From Comamonadaceae bacterium OTU4NAUVB1 (GTDB lineage Bacteria > Pseudomonadota > Gammaproteobacteria > Burkholderiales > Burkholderiaceae_C), in contig CP099605.1 of the NCBI GenBank assembly GCA_024372625.1, forward strand, positions 62,001 through 126,000: a DNA stretch of 64,000 nucleotides, in the 5' to 3' direction. Below, one piece after another: positions 28,470 through 39,029 of the stretch. Every line of letters starts with the position of its first letter. The stretch's first letter is position 1. Position numbers and translations under genes: made by a program. Below the pieces are notes generated by a model, which did not search any database, had not been told where the DNA came from, and saw nothing but the letters and a program-made list of their open reading frames with translations.

Positions 28470-28622
28470 TCAGGCCAGGAAGACGGCGATGGAGGCGAGC
28501 AGCAGCATCAGCACGCCGCCCACGATGGGCAGCACGATCGGCATCAGCGGCACGATCGACTCGACGGCGTCTTTCTCGACCATGGCGTCGTGGCCGGGCT
28601 CGACGGGGGTGGGGGTGGACAT
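28470..28622 (-). CDS. Small single-span membrane protein (50 aa)
   Basis: The ORF of 51 codons starts with ATG at 28622, and AAGGAGC lies eight bases upstream, a strong ribosome site. The product has an acidic, Pro/Thr-containing N-terminal part (1-22), then one hydrophobic segment to the end (about 24-50) with I-V-P-L-M-P-I-V-L-P-I-V-G-G and A-S-I-A-V-F-L-A. I do not recognise it. A role as a small membrane regulator is possible but unsupported. It lies between ilvA and pckG, all leftward. Confidence 0.7.
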   Translation of the reverse strand: MSTPTPVEPGHDAMVEKDAVESIVPLMPIVLPIVGGVLMLLLASIAVFLA

Positions 28623-28768
28623 CGGAAAGCTCCTTGGATTCGCAAAAGTCGGGGCATTCTAAGGAGCGATGCCGGGACGCCGTCTCCGGGTACGACCCCA
28701 TGCCGGCACGCCCGACAAGGTCATCCGGATCGGAGAAATGCCGCCAGCGGCGCTCCGCACGCCCGGGT

Positions 28769-29980
28769 TCAGTGCTGTTCCTGGGCCTCGAAACCCGCGG
28801 CGCGGAGGGCTTCCAGCACGGCGGCGAGGTGCGCGCGGCCGCGGGTCTGCAGCACCAGTTCGATCTCCACGTTCTGCGCGGCCAGCATGGTGAAGGCGCG
28901 CTGGTGATGGACCTCGTCGATGTTGGCGCCGGCCTCGGCCACGGTGGCGGTGATGCGCGCGAGCATGCCCGGCACGTCGCGCGCGCTCACGCGCAGGCGG
29001 GCGAGGCGGCCCGCGCGCACCATGCCGCGCTCGATGATGGCCGCCAGCAGGAGCGGGTCGATGTTGCCGCCCGAGAGCACCAGCCCCACGCGCTTGCCCC
29101 GGAAGCGCTCGGGATGGCGCAGCAGGGCGGCCAGACCGGCGGCGCCGGCGCCCTCGACCAGCGTCTTCTCGATCTCCAGCAGCATCAGCACGGCCTGCTC
29201 GATGTCGCCCTCGTCGACCAGCAGCAGGTCGTCGACGTGGCGCCGGATGATCGCCAGGGTGCGCTCGCCAGGGGTGCCCACGGCGATGCCCTCGGCGATG
29301 GTGCTGGTGCCCAGGACGTGTTGCGTGCCGTGCACGGCGTTGACCATCGTCGGAAAGCGCGTCGTCTGCACGCCGACGATGTCGATGTCCGGGCGGCGAT
29401 CGCGCGCGGCGACGGCCATGCCCGCGATCAGCCCGCCGCCGCCCACCGACACCACCAGCGCGTCGAGGTCGGGCACGGCCTCCAGCATCTCCAGGGCCAC
29501 CGTGCCCTGGCCGGCGATGATGTCGTCGTCGTCGTAGGGATGGACGAAGGCCAGGCCCTCGCGCCCGGCCAGCTCGAAGGCATGGGCGCGCGCGGCGTCG
29601 AGCGTGTCGCCGTGGAGCACCACCTCGGCGCCGAAGCCGCGCGTGCGCTCGATCTTCACGCCCGGGGTGAAGCGCGGCATGACGATCAGGGCGCGCACGC
29701 CCAGGCGCTGCGCGTGGTAGGCCACGCCCTGGGCATGGTTGCCGGCGGACATGGCGATCACGCCGCGCGTCGGGTCCGCCGTGGTCAGCTCGACGAGCTT
29801 GTTGCAGGCGCCGCGCTCCTTGAAGGAGGCGGTGAACTGGAGGTTCTCGAACTTCAGGAACACCTCGGCGCCGACGATGTCCGAGAGCGTGCGCGACTCG
29901 ACGCACGGCGTCGCCAGGATCTGTCCGCGCAGGCGCAGCGCGGCGCGCTCGATGTCTTGGATCTGGATCATCACGGCCAT
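28769..29980 (-). CDS. ilvA: Threonine ammonia-lyase (short form with ACT-like domain)
   Basis: The protein has 403 residues. The PLP lysine is Lys54 in S-F-K-E-R-G-A, and the phosphate-binding G-G-G-G-L loop is at 180-184. A C-terminal ACT-like domain of about 75 residues begins near L-R-V-S-A-R-D-V-P-G-M-L. The 400-residue form with one ACT-like domain is common beside, or instead of, the 500-residue IlvA. It deaminates threonine to 2-oxobutanoate for isoleucine synthesis or catabolism. ATG at 29980; a second ATG nine bases later is possible. Confidence 0.93.
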   Translation of the reverse strand: MAVMIQIQDIERAALRLRGQILATPCVESRTLSDIVGAEVFLKFENLQFTASFKERGACNKLVELTTADPTRGVIAMSAGNHAQGVAYHAQRLGVRALIVMPRFTPGVKIERTRGFGAEVVLHGDTLDAARAHAFELAGREGLAFVHPYDDDDIIAGQGTVALEMLEAVPDLDALVVSVGGGGLIAGMAVAARDRRPDIDIVGVQTTRFPTMVNAVHGTQHVLGTSTIAEGIAVGTPGERTLAIIRRHVDDLLLVDEGDIEQAVLMLLEIEKTLVEGAGAAGLAALLRHPERFRGKRVGLVLSGGNIDPLLLAAIIERGMVRAGRLARLRVSARDVPGMLARITATVAEAGANIDEVHHQRAFTMLAAQNVEIELVLQTRGRAHLAAVLEALRAAGFEAQEQH

Positions 29981-30054
29981 TGTGGCGTCTCTTCCCGGAA
30001 CCCATGGTCTGCGTTAAGGTCGCGCTCAATTCCCTAATCGCTGGAGGTTGTCCG

Positions 30055-32379
30055 ATGGTCAAGCGTTCCGGGGTCGACATGGCGGCCGTGCCCTCGCGCG
30101 GGCAGGCGCTGCCGTCGCCCGGCCTGAAGGAAGCGCCGGTGCTGGAGCTGATGTGCTCGCATTTCGTGCTCACGCTCGCGGCCAAGCAGGGCCCGCGCTT
30201 CAACGTGCGGCGCGACCTCAACGGGCTGCTGTCGCTGGCCGGGCGCCACCTGGTGTGGCCGGCGCAGGTGCTCCAGCGGCTGCGGGAATTCCTGGTGCGG
30301 CGCTGCGCCGGCAACGAGGTCTGGAAGGGCATCGAGAATTTCGACGGCCGCACGCTCCTGGAGCGCCACGGCGTCTGGCGCGGCCCGTACGAGGAAGGCA
30401 CCTTGTTCTTCTACCTCGACGAGTACGCCAAGGACCAGCCCAAGGACCTGCTGGCCGTGCTGTCGGTGACGCGCGACTGGCTCACGCACGCGTTGCGCAA
30501 GCAGTCGACCCTGGTCGAGAAGAACATCGAGGCGCTCGCCGGCCTGCTGCAGCTCAACAAGGCCGAGCGCGCGCTGCTGCTCTACGGCACGCTGGCGCGC
30601 TACCAGCGCGACCTGCGCTCGCTGCTGGTGGAGTTCAAGGTCAACAACGCGCCGGAGGCCTACGCCGCCATCGCCGAGGTGGCCGGCGTGCCCGCCAGCG
30701 ACGTCGGCGAGGCCCTGCGCGCGGGTTCGCGGCTCGAGCGCATCGGGTTGATCGAGAACCTGATCTCCGAGCACAACATCACCGACCTGGCCGACCTGAT
30801 GAAGGTCAGCGAGAAGCTGCCGCCGGTGCTCATGCGCGAGTACCGCGACCAGAGCGAGCTGATGGCGGTCTTCACGCGGCCCTCGGCCAAGAGCGCCCTC
30901 GCGCCGGAGGACTTCTCCTTCGCCGCCGAGGACACGCACATGCTCGTCACGCTGCTGCGCGCGGCCGTCGCGCGCAAGGAGCCCGGCGTCAACGTGCTGC
31001 TCTACGGCCCGCCGGGCACCGGCAAGACCGAGCTGGCGCGGGTGGTGGCGCAGGCCGCCGGGCTCGACCTGTTCGAGGTGGAATATGCCGACCGCGACGG
31101 CAATTCGCTCTCCGGGCGCGACCGCTACCGCTCGCTGCAGATCGCGCAGGTGTTCTTGAAGGGCAGCGCGCAGGCCGCGCTGCTGTTCGACGAGGTGGAG
31201 GACGTGTTCCCGCCGATCAGCACCGAGGCCGCGCAGTTCATGGCGCGCGCCGACCAGGTGCCCTCGCCGCCCAGCGGCAGCGTCAGCGGCAAGGCCTGGG
31301 TCAACCAGATCCTCGAATCCAACGCCGTGCCCACGCTGTGGGTCACCAACCGCATCGAGCAGATCGACCCGGCGTTCCGCCGCCGCTTCGCCTACCACCT
31401 GGAGCTGAAGTCGCCGCCGCCCGGGGCGCGCGAGCAGCTGGTGCGCAAGACGCTCGAAGGCGTCAGCGTGTCGGACGCCTTCACCGCCAAGCTCGCCGCG
31501 CGCAAGGGCCTGACGCCGGCGCAGATCCGCACGGCGGTGCGTTTCGCCGGGCTGGCGCGCACCGACGACGCCTCGGTCGAGGGGCTGATCGAGCGCCAGC
31601 TGCGCAACGCCGATCTCGCCCTGGGCACGACCGACCGCGCCGCCCGCGAGCGCCGCGCCGTGACCACCTACGACCTCGACATGCTCAACGTCGAGACGCG
31701 CTTCGAGCTTCCGCGCATCGTCGAGGCGCTGCGCGCGCGCGGCCACGGCACGCTGTGCTTCTACGGCGCGCCGGGCACCGGCAAGACCGCGCTGGCTGAG
31801 CACATCGCGCGCGCCATCGACCGGCCGCTGATCGTCAAGCAGGCCAGCGACCTGATGAGCAAGTACGTCGGCGAGACCGAGCAGAACATGGCCGCCATGT
31901 TCCGCGAGGCCGAGGCCGAACGCGCCGTGCTGCTGCTCGACGAGGCCGACAGCTTCCTGCAGGACCGCCGCGGCGCCCAGCGCACCTACGAGGTCACCGA
32001 GGTCAACGAGATGCTCCAGGGCATGGAGCGCTTCGACGGCATCTTCGTGTGCACCACCAACCTGCTCGAGCGCCTCGACCAGGCGGCGCTGCGCCGCTTC
32101 ACCTTCAAGATCCGGTTCATGCCGCTGACCGCGCCGCAACGCGAACGCATGTTCGCGACCGAGGCGCTCGCGGGCGACGCGGCGCTCATGACGGGCGAAC
32201 TGCGCGCGCGGCTGGCCAGGCTCGACCAGCTCTGTCCGGGCGACTTCGCCGCCGTCAAGCGCCAGACCGACATCCTCGCGGCCGAGTTCTCGGCCACCGA
32301 ATTCCTCGACCAGCTGGAGGCCGAGCACCGCATCAAGCCGGAGGTGCGGGAAGCGCGCGGGATGGGGTTCGTGCAGTAG
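30055..32379 (+). CDS. Orphan protein with two AAA+ ATPase modules
   Basis: The protein has 774 residues. An N-terminal helical region of about 280 residues has no motif I recognise. AAA+ module 1 has Walker A G-P-P-G-T-G-K-T at 318-325, Walker B L-L-F-D-E-V-E-D and an R-R-R-F arginine-finger region. Module 2 has G-A-P-G-T-G-K-T at 571-578, L-L-L-D-E-A-D-S-F and A-L-R-R-F. Both look ATPase-competent. A perfect GGAGG lies seven bases before ATG 30055. There is no protease, FtsH, Vps4 or Clp accessory domain and no partner gene: upstream is divergent ilvA, downstream convergent recQ. Function unknown; a protein-unfolding or complex-remodelling role is inferred from the family. Confidence 0.85.
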   Translation: MVKRSGVDMAAVPSRGQALPSPGLKEAPVLELMCSHFVLTLAAKQGPRFNVRRDLNGLLSLAGRHLVWPAQVLQRLREFLVRRCAGNEVWKGIENFDGRTLLERHGVWRGPYEEGTLFFYLDEYAKDQPKDLLAVLSVTRDWLTHALRKQSTLVEKNIEALAGLLQLNKAERALLLYGTLARYQRDLRSLLVEFKVNNAPEAYAAIAEVAGVPASDVGEALRAGSRLERIGLIENLISEHNITDLADLMKVSEKLPPVLMREYRDQSELMAVFTRPSAKSALAPEDFSFAAEDTHMLVTLLRAAVARKEPGVNVLLYGPPGTGKTELARVVAQAAGLDLFEVEYADRDGNSLSGRDRYRSLQIAQVFLKGSAQAALLFDEVEDVFPPISTEAAQFMARADQVPSPPSGSVSGKAWVNQILESNAVPTLWVTNRIEQIDPAFRRRFAYHLELKSPPPGAREQLVRKTLEGVSVSDAFTAKLAARKGLTPAQIRTAVRFAGLARTDDASVEGLIERQLRNADLALGTTDRAARERRAVTTYDLDMLNVETRFELPRIVEALRARGHGTLCFYGAPGTGKTALAEHIARAIDRPLIVKQASDLMSKYVGETEQNMAAMFREAEAERAVLLLDEADSFLQDRRGAQRTYEVTEVNEMLQGMERFDGIFVCTTNLLERLDQAALRRFTFKIRFMPLTAPQRERMFATEALAGDAALMTGELRARLARLDQLCPGDFAAVKRQTDILAAEFSATEFLDQLEAEHRIKPEVREARGMGFVQ

Positions 32380-32424
32380 CGCCTCCGCGTCGTCCGGCGA
32401 CGATCCGGGCCGGGGCGCCGCGCC

Positions 32425-34311
<1,887 letters not shown>

Positions 34312-34401
34312 GGCGGAGGAGGGCGGGGAAGGGGGTGGCACGAAGCCGGATTGTCGCCGCGGCCATCCGCGCGCGCGCCGCGCCGGGCGCAAGGCCCTTC
34401 C

Positions 34402-34407
34402 TACAAT
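34402..34407 (+). promoter_or_regulatory. -10 box almost on top of the metH1 start
   Basis: TACAAT lies seven bases before the ATG of metH1. A transcript started by this box would begin at or within one or two bases of the ATG and be leaderless. No ribosome site is visible. The -35 region is not clear. Confidence 0.45.
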
Positions 34408-34414
34408 CCGTGCC

Positions 34415-35509
34415 ATGAAGCCCGTCGTCTACACCCGCGCCCAGCAACTCCCGGCCATCCTGGCCGAACGCATCGCCATCCTCGATGGCGCCATGGGCAC
34501 CATGATCCAGCGCTTCAAGCTCAGCGAGGCGCAGTACCGGGGTCAGGGCTACGACGGTCCGGGCAGCACGGGCGAGCGGTTCACGGACTTCGAGCGCGAC
34601 GTCAAGGGCAACAACGAACTGCTCTCGCTGACCCGCCCCGACGTCATCCGCGACATCCACGAGGCCTACCTCGCCGCCGGCGCCGACCTGATCGAGACCA
34701 ACACCTTCGGCGCCACCACCGTCGCGCAGGAGGACTACAAGATGGCGCACCTCGCACGCGAGATGAACCTCGCGTCGGCCCGGCTCGCCCGCGCCGCCTG
34801 CGACAAGTTCAGCACCCCGGACAAGCCGCGCTTCGTCGCCGGCGCCCTCGGCCCGACGCCCAAGACCGCGAGCATCAGCCCCGACGTGAACGACCCCGGC
34901 GCCCGCAACGTCGACTTCGAGACCCTGCGCGCGGCCTACTACGAGCAGACCGAGGCGCTGGTCGAGGGCGGCGCCGACGTCATCCTGGTGGAGACCATCT
35001 TCGACACGCTCAACGCCAAGGCGGCGCTGTTCGCCGTCGACGAGTACTTCGAGGCCAGCGGCGAGCGCCTGCCGATCCTCATCAGCGGCACCGTCACCGA
35101 CGCCTCCGGCCGCATCCTCAGCGGCCAGACCGTGACCGCCTTCTGGCACAGCGTGCGCCACGCCCAGCCCCTGGCCGTGGGGCTGAACTGCGCGCTCGGC
35201 GCCGCGCTGATGCGCCCCTACATCCAGGAACTCGCGCGCGTGGCCGGCGACACCTTCATCAGCTGCTACCCCAACGCCGGGCTGCCCAACCCGATGAGCG
35301 ACACCGGCTTCGACGAGACGCCCGAGGTCACCTCGCGCCTGCTGCACGAGTTCGCGGCCGACGGGCTGGTCAACATCGTAGGCGGCTGCTGCGGCACCAC
35401 GCCCGACCACATCGGCGCCATCGGCCGTGCGGTCGCGCCGTTGCCGGGGCGCGCGATCGGGCGCGGCGTGTTCTACCGCGAGCCGGAAGCGGCGAACGCT
35501 ACTTCTTGA
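34415..35509 (+). CDS. Methionine synthase, homocysteine-binding half (split MetH, part 1)
   Basis: The protein has 364 residues and corresponds to the N-terminal homocysteine S-methyltransferase barrel of Met[12 protein letters not shown] opens it, E-T-N-T-F-G-A-T follows, and zinc ligands are Cys259 (L-N-C-A-L-G) and Cys325/Cys326 ([11 protein letters not shown]). It binds homocysteine and must work with the folate/B12/AdoMet half encoded at 57292-60075. The split is known from related beta-proteobacteria, but here about 22 kb lies between the halves. The last 11 bases overlap the convergent PAAR gene. Confidence 0.95.
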   Translation: MKPVVYTRAQQLPAILAERIAILDGAMGTMIQRFKLSEAQYRGQGYDGPGSTGERFTDFERDVKGNNELLSLTRPDVIRDIHEAYLAAGADLIETNTFGATTVAQEDYKMAHLAREMNLASARLARAACDKFSTPDKPRFVAGALGPTPKTASISPDVNDPGARNVDFETLRAAYYEQTEALVEGGADVILVETIFDTLNAKAALFAVDEYFEASGERLPILISGTVTDASGRILSGQTVTAFWHSVRHAQPLAVGLNCALGAALMRPYIQELARVAGDTFISCYPNAGLPNPMSDTGFDETPEVTSRLLHEFAADGLVNIVGGCCGTTPDHIGAIGRAVAPLPGRAIGRGVFYREPEAANATS

Positions 35510-35762
35510 ACGACGCGATCAGGGTGGCACCGCAAGCGGTGGCGGTGCCTTCGAAGGCCAGCGTGATGCCTTCTTCCGTTGCCGCATGGGGTGTCGGCAG
35601 GATGGCGTAATCACTTTCGCACCTTGGGCAATGCGTCATGTCGCCTGCCTTGGCAACCGCGATGCCGTGCAGCACGTAGCGTGTGCTGGCGCTGATGACC
35701 GTGCCGCCGTGGGTGGTTGAATCACCCAGGCGGATGGCCGCCTTGTTGCCTGGACCGAACAT
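35499..35762 (-). CDS. PAAR-domain protein (type VI secretion spike tip)
   Basis: The protein has 87 residues, a plain PAAR domain. [15 protein letters not shown] comes first, then an H-C-P-R-C-E-S-D-Y segment, with His and Cys residues that fit the family's metal-binding tip. PAAR proteins cap VgrG and sharpen the type VI spike. It is the last gene of the leftward module vgrG, lipase, immunity, PAAR, seven bases after the immunity gene. Its stop lies inside the end of metH1. Confidence 0.93.
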   Translation of the reverse strand: MFGPGNKAAIRLGDSTTHGGTVISASTRYVLHGIAVAKAGDMTHCPRCESDYAILPTPHAATEEGITLAFEGTATACGATLIASFKK

Positions 35763-35768
35763 GGGTGC

Positions 35769-37241
35769 TCATCCTTCCTGCAACCACCGCCACGTGATCG
35801 CCGCGTTGCCGGCCTCGGCGGTGTGGGGGAACATGAACCTGGCATAGAACGCGGGCATGGGTTCGCCGACCTGGGCGCTCTTGACCCTGAAGGCCTGTGG
35901 AAGGCCCGCGAGATGGCTCGCCTCGGGATGGGTGATTGGGAGATAGGCTTCCCACAGGCCTGATCTGGGGCAGGTCTGGCCGACCTTCACGGGCGGCACG
36001 AGGTCTCCGGTCTTCGGGTCGATCTGCCTGCCGCCATTGGCCGGTGACAGGCGCATGGTGCGGATCAGGGTGTCCCAGACCTTCAGGGCCCGGGTCTGGT
36101 CCAAAGAGGAGGGTTTGTTCTGGCCGAAGCTCAGCAGGAATTCGATGTACGGGCGTTGCAGACTCTGTTTTTCCTTGGGGAGGTTGGTCTGTGCCCGCAT
36201 CGTGAAGCCGACATCCGAATGGGTCACATGGATGGCTTGGGCGTATTCCATTCCCGGCATGCCGTTGATGGCGCGATCGCCTTTGCGCAGAACGAAAAGT
36301 TGGGCGCCTTGTGTTGCCAGCACAGCACGCACACCCAGATTGACTCTGTCGACCCGCTGGAGCAGGTTCTCTTCTTCATGCCCGTATTGCCCCTGCATGC
36401 GGATGTGAAACCTCGTGTCGGGAAGGAGCTTTTTATCGGAATCTATGGAGATGCCGAACCCGCCCGTCTCCACGTCATAGCCCATGGTCCTGTCGTTCAT
36501 CACCATGCCCGCCACGCAGAACCCTTCTGGTGCCTGGGTCGCATTGCTGTAGCCCTTGATGTTCTGGGCGATGATCTTCAGGCGGTCTTCCATTGGCTTG
36601 GGGTTGATGAACTTGTAGCTCTGGCGATCGGTTTTTCTGATGTCCTTTTCATCGTCGTAAGTAGTTCCTGCCGCAACTGCATATCTTCTGCCCACCAATA
36701 TGTGCAGTTCGCTGATAACCGGCGTATATGTCGTGTAGTCCCTTTTCAAATACCTCAACATCAATGCCTTGCCATGCGGCGTGTTCCATACTTCTTGTGC
36801 CAGAAGCAAAGGTATCTTCAAGTCAATGTTTTGCTTTGAATTCAACTCATCGATGCGTGCATTCGTCTTTCGCATGAACCGATCGGGCGTGAAGTCTTCA
36901 CTGTCGACCACCACCTCCACGGTCTTGAAACTGGCGTCCAGTCCATAGAGAAATTCGGCGGAGGCGCCGAAGTTCCCCATCTCCACCGGGACGTCGATCA
37001 GATAGCGGCCCACGCAGTGGGTCCTGGTTGTTCCGGACAGTGTGGTCATGTTTTCGGGGTGGTAGAAATAGACCGCGCCGCGGCCGTAGGCCCAAAAGCC
37101 CAGCAGTCCCAGCACGATGGAAAGCACCAGGACCAGCCCGCTCGTGCGCAGACGCTGGCCCCAGGTGTTCCAGGCGAACAAAGCCGACAGAACCGCGCGA
37201 TGCTTGCGTGGCGGGGCGGGGTGGTTTTTGATTGGCGTCAT
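35769..37241 (-). CDS. Tli4-like immunity protein for a type VI lipase effector
   Basis: The protein has 490 residues. A basic N-terminus is followed by one membrane anchor (about 32-54), then a large domain exposed to the periplasm. The domain begins near C-V-G-R-Y-L-I-D-V-P, a Tli4-type start. Tli4 proteins neutralise Tle4 phospholipases in the periplasm; the anchor fits that site. The ATG at 37241 overlaps the effector's stop (ATGA), the classical order and coupling of an effector-immunity pair. Parts (about 36600-36860) are clearly richer in A+T than the rest of the window, a sign of recent transfer. The family call rests on remembered similarity. Confidence 0.82.
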   Translation of the reverse strand: MTPIKNHPAPPRKHRAVLSALFAWNTWGQRLRTSGLVLVLSIVLGLLGFWAYGRGAVYFYHPENMTTLSGTTRTHCVGRYLIDVPVEMGNFGASAEFLYGLDASFKTVEVVVDSEDFTPDRFMRKTNARIDELNSKQNIDLKIPLLLAQEVWNTPHGKALMLRYLKRDYTTYTPVISELHILVGRRYAVAAGTTYDDEKDIRKTDRQSYKFINPKPMEDRLKIIAQNIKGYSNATQAPEGFCVAGMVMNDRTMGYDVETGGFGISIDSDKKLLPDTRFHIRMQGQYGHEEENLLQRVDRVNLGVRAVLATQGAQLFVLRKGDRAINGMPGMEYAQAIHVTHSDVGFTMRAQTNLPKEKQSLQRPYIEFLLSFGQNKPSSLDQTRALKVWDTLIRTMRLSPANGGRQIDPKTGDLVPPVKVGQTCPRSGLWEAYLPITHPEASHLAGLPQAFRVKSAQVGEPMPAFYARFMFPHTAEAGNAAITWRWLQEG

Positions 37242-38995
37242 GGCTTTCGGGGTGATGTCGATGTCGATGTCGATGTCGATGTCGATGTCGATGTCGATGT
37301 CGATGTCGATGCGGATGGGGACGGCATTGCCGCCGCGATCTTGGCAATGGCATAGGCCGTGATGAGTTGGGTCGTTAGGTGCTGGTAGGCGGGCTCGTGC
37401 TCGACGCTCGGCACGTCGAAGAACTGCTTGATGCGCTGCTGCACCTCCGTGCTCTGCACGGGATTTGCCGGGTAGGCGCCGCTGACGATCGGAACGGTAC
37501 CGTCGCCCGAGTCCTTCGACAGGTCAAGGCGCAATTCGAATCCGGGCACGGGCGTGTGTGCGATGGGCGCATGCCCTGGCACGGCGTGGATCTTCTGTTT
37601 TTCCAGAACGAGCGCGCGGTTGTCTCCGTCCAGTCGCACTTCCGCGTGGGTGCGTTGGGTGAGGTCGCGTGGTGACGTGTCTTTGGATTGACCTGGGATC
37701 AAGGCATGCAGGGTCCAGCGGACCTGCGCAAAACTGTTGACCTTGCTGCCGTAGAAGCCCCATGTGTTGGGGTGGTAGTGATCTTGGATTTTTTCGTGAA
37801 AATCCGAAGCTAAATCAAGATTATCTTTAAAAGAATTCCAATCAATTGGCTCTCCTTTTGGAGGATTCAGCCATTCCTCCTTGACCAAGCCCCACCATTT
37901 CTTTCGTTCGGCGTACACCCCGCCCGGCCCATAAGGATCGTCGGTATTGGGTTGTTCCGGCAGCGGCGTGCCCTCGGCATCCACGATCTTCAACCATTGA
38001 CGCTCCGGATACTGTTGGGTGGGCAGCAATTGCAATGCACCCGGGGCCTGGGCAAAGACGGCCGTGACCTCCCGGCCGGTGTAGCCGATGACCTTGGCGG
38101 CGCCCCAGGCTTGTGGCCCCGAGCCTTCGTCGGCCATGCCCACCTTGCACCGTCGGTACGCCACGGCCGCGCCCACCGCCGGCATCACGCCGTGCACCAC
38201 GCCGGCGATCTTCTCTTCCATGCCGGGCAGCTGGCTGCACGCCCTGGCCACCAGGCCGCCCATGCTGTGGGTGACCAGGATCACCTGCCGGCACACGCCG
38301 TTCCTCTGGTACAGCGCCATGACGTCGTCGATGCGTTGGGCCAGCTTCAGCGCGGCCTTGCCGTTGTCGTCGAGCCAGTTGTAGCCGAAGGCGTGCACCG
38401 GATAGAACCACTGCTGCGACTTGTCGGATTCGTCCGCGGTCAGGGCTGCGAATGCCTTCCTGGCACCCCATCGCGTTCTGCCGTCCCGGACCTGTTCCAG
38501 CGTCCGGTTCAACACCGCGTGCCTGCCCTGGGTGCCACCGCCATTGAGGCTGTCTTCCAGCCAGAGCAGGAATGCCTGGTAACTGGTGGCGCCCACCTCG
38601 CCCCAGCCACGGGCCCTGAACTGCTCGGGTTTGGTCACCGAACCGGCGGGCGCATTGGGCAGCGCCCCTCGGTCGTCCACTGCGGTGCGCTGGGGATGCA
38701 AGGCCTTCTGTCGGTCACCTGCGGATTGCTGGACATGCGCTGCAAACATCTTGCCATTGCTGTCTAACCGCCAAACCTCTGTGTCTTGGTAATCGCCCGC
38801 CGTTCCTTTGAGATTGCTCCCCATGATCCCCGGCACGAAGACGATCGGCAGGGTGTGCACGGGCTTCAGGGTCAGGCGCACGTGATCGGCCAGTTGCAGT
38901 GGCGTGAGGTTCAGGGCGTAGGTGCAGTCGCCCGTGACCGGGCAGATGGACGGCGAGACTTGCCGCCGGGGGCCCGAGGTGTTCGTGGTTGCCAT
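37238..38995 (-). CDS. Type VI lipase/phospholipase effector (Tle4-like alpha/beta hydrolase)
   Basis: The protein has 585 residues. An L-P-I-V-F-V-P-G-I-M-G-S-N-L opening is typical of PGAP1/lipase folds. The nucleophile elbow T-H-S-M-G-G is near residue 244, a catalytic-Asp candidate lies in S-G-D-G-T-V-P near 498, and a His in V-E-H-E-P-A-Y near 531. There is no signal peptide, as expected for a cargo delivered by VgrG. It starts 34 bases after vgrG ends and overlaps its immunity gene. The C-terminus is an odd (Ser-Thr) repeat encoded by nine tandem hexamers. Target phospholipid is not known. Confidence 0.85.
   Translation of the reverse strand: MATTNTSGPRRQVSPSICPVTGDCTYALNLTPLQLADHVRLTLKPVHTLPIVFVPGIMGSNLKGTAGDYQDTEVWRLDSNGKMFAAHVQQSAGDRQKALHPQRTAVDDRGALPNAPAGSVTKPEQFRARGWGEVGATSYQAFLLWLEDSLNGGGTQGRHAVLNRTLEQVRDGRTRWGARKAFAALTADESDKSQQWFYPVHAFGYNWLDDNGKAALKLAQRIDDVMALYQRNGVCRQVILVTHSMGGLVARACSQLPGMEEKIAGVVHGVMPAVGAAVAYRRCKVGMADEGSGPQAWGAAKVIGYTGREVTAVFAQAPGALQLLPTQQYPERQWLKIVDAEGTPLPEQPNTDDPYGPGGVYAERKKWWGLVKEEWLNPPKGEPIDWNSFKDNLDLASDFHEKIQDHYHPNTWGFYGSKVNSFAQVRWTLHALIPGQSKDTSPRDLTQRTHAEVRLDGDNRALVLEKQKIHAVPGHAPIAHTPVPGFELRLDLSKDSGDGTVPIVSGAYPANPVQSTEVQQRIKQFFDVPSVEHEPAYQHLTTQLITAYAIAKIAAAMPSPSASTSTSTSTSTSTSTSTSTSPRKP
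37255..37308 (-). repeat. Nine tandem hexanucleotides at the 3' end of the lipase gene
   Basis: Nine exact copies of ATGTCG (plus strand) encode alternating Ser and Thr at the end of the effector and stop 14 bases before the start of the immunity gene. Copy change keeps the frame and varies the tail length. Confidence 0.95.
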
Positions 38996-39029
38996 GGCTT
39001 CTTTGCGCTCCCTGTTGTTTCGTGACGGG

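Noticed and set aside
37255..37308. CRISPR-like or phase-variable frameshift repeat
   Set aside because: The units are 6 bp without spacers, and copy change does not alter the frame.
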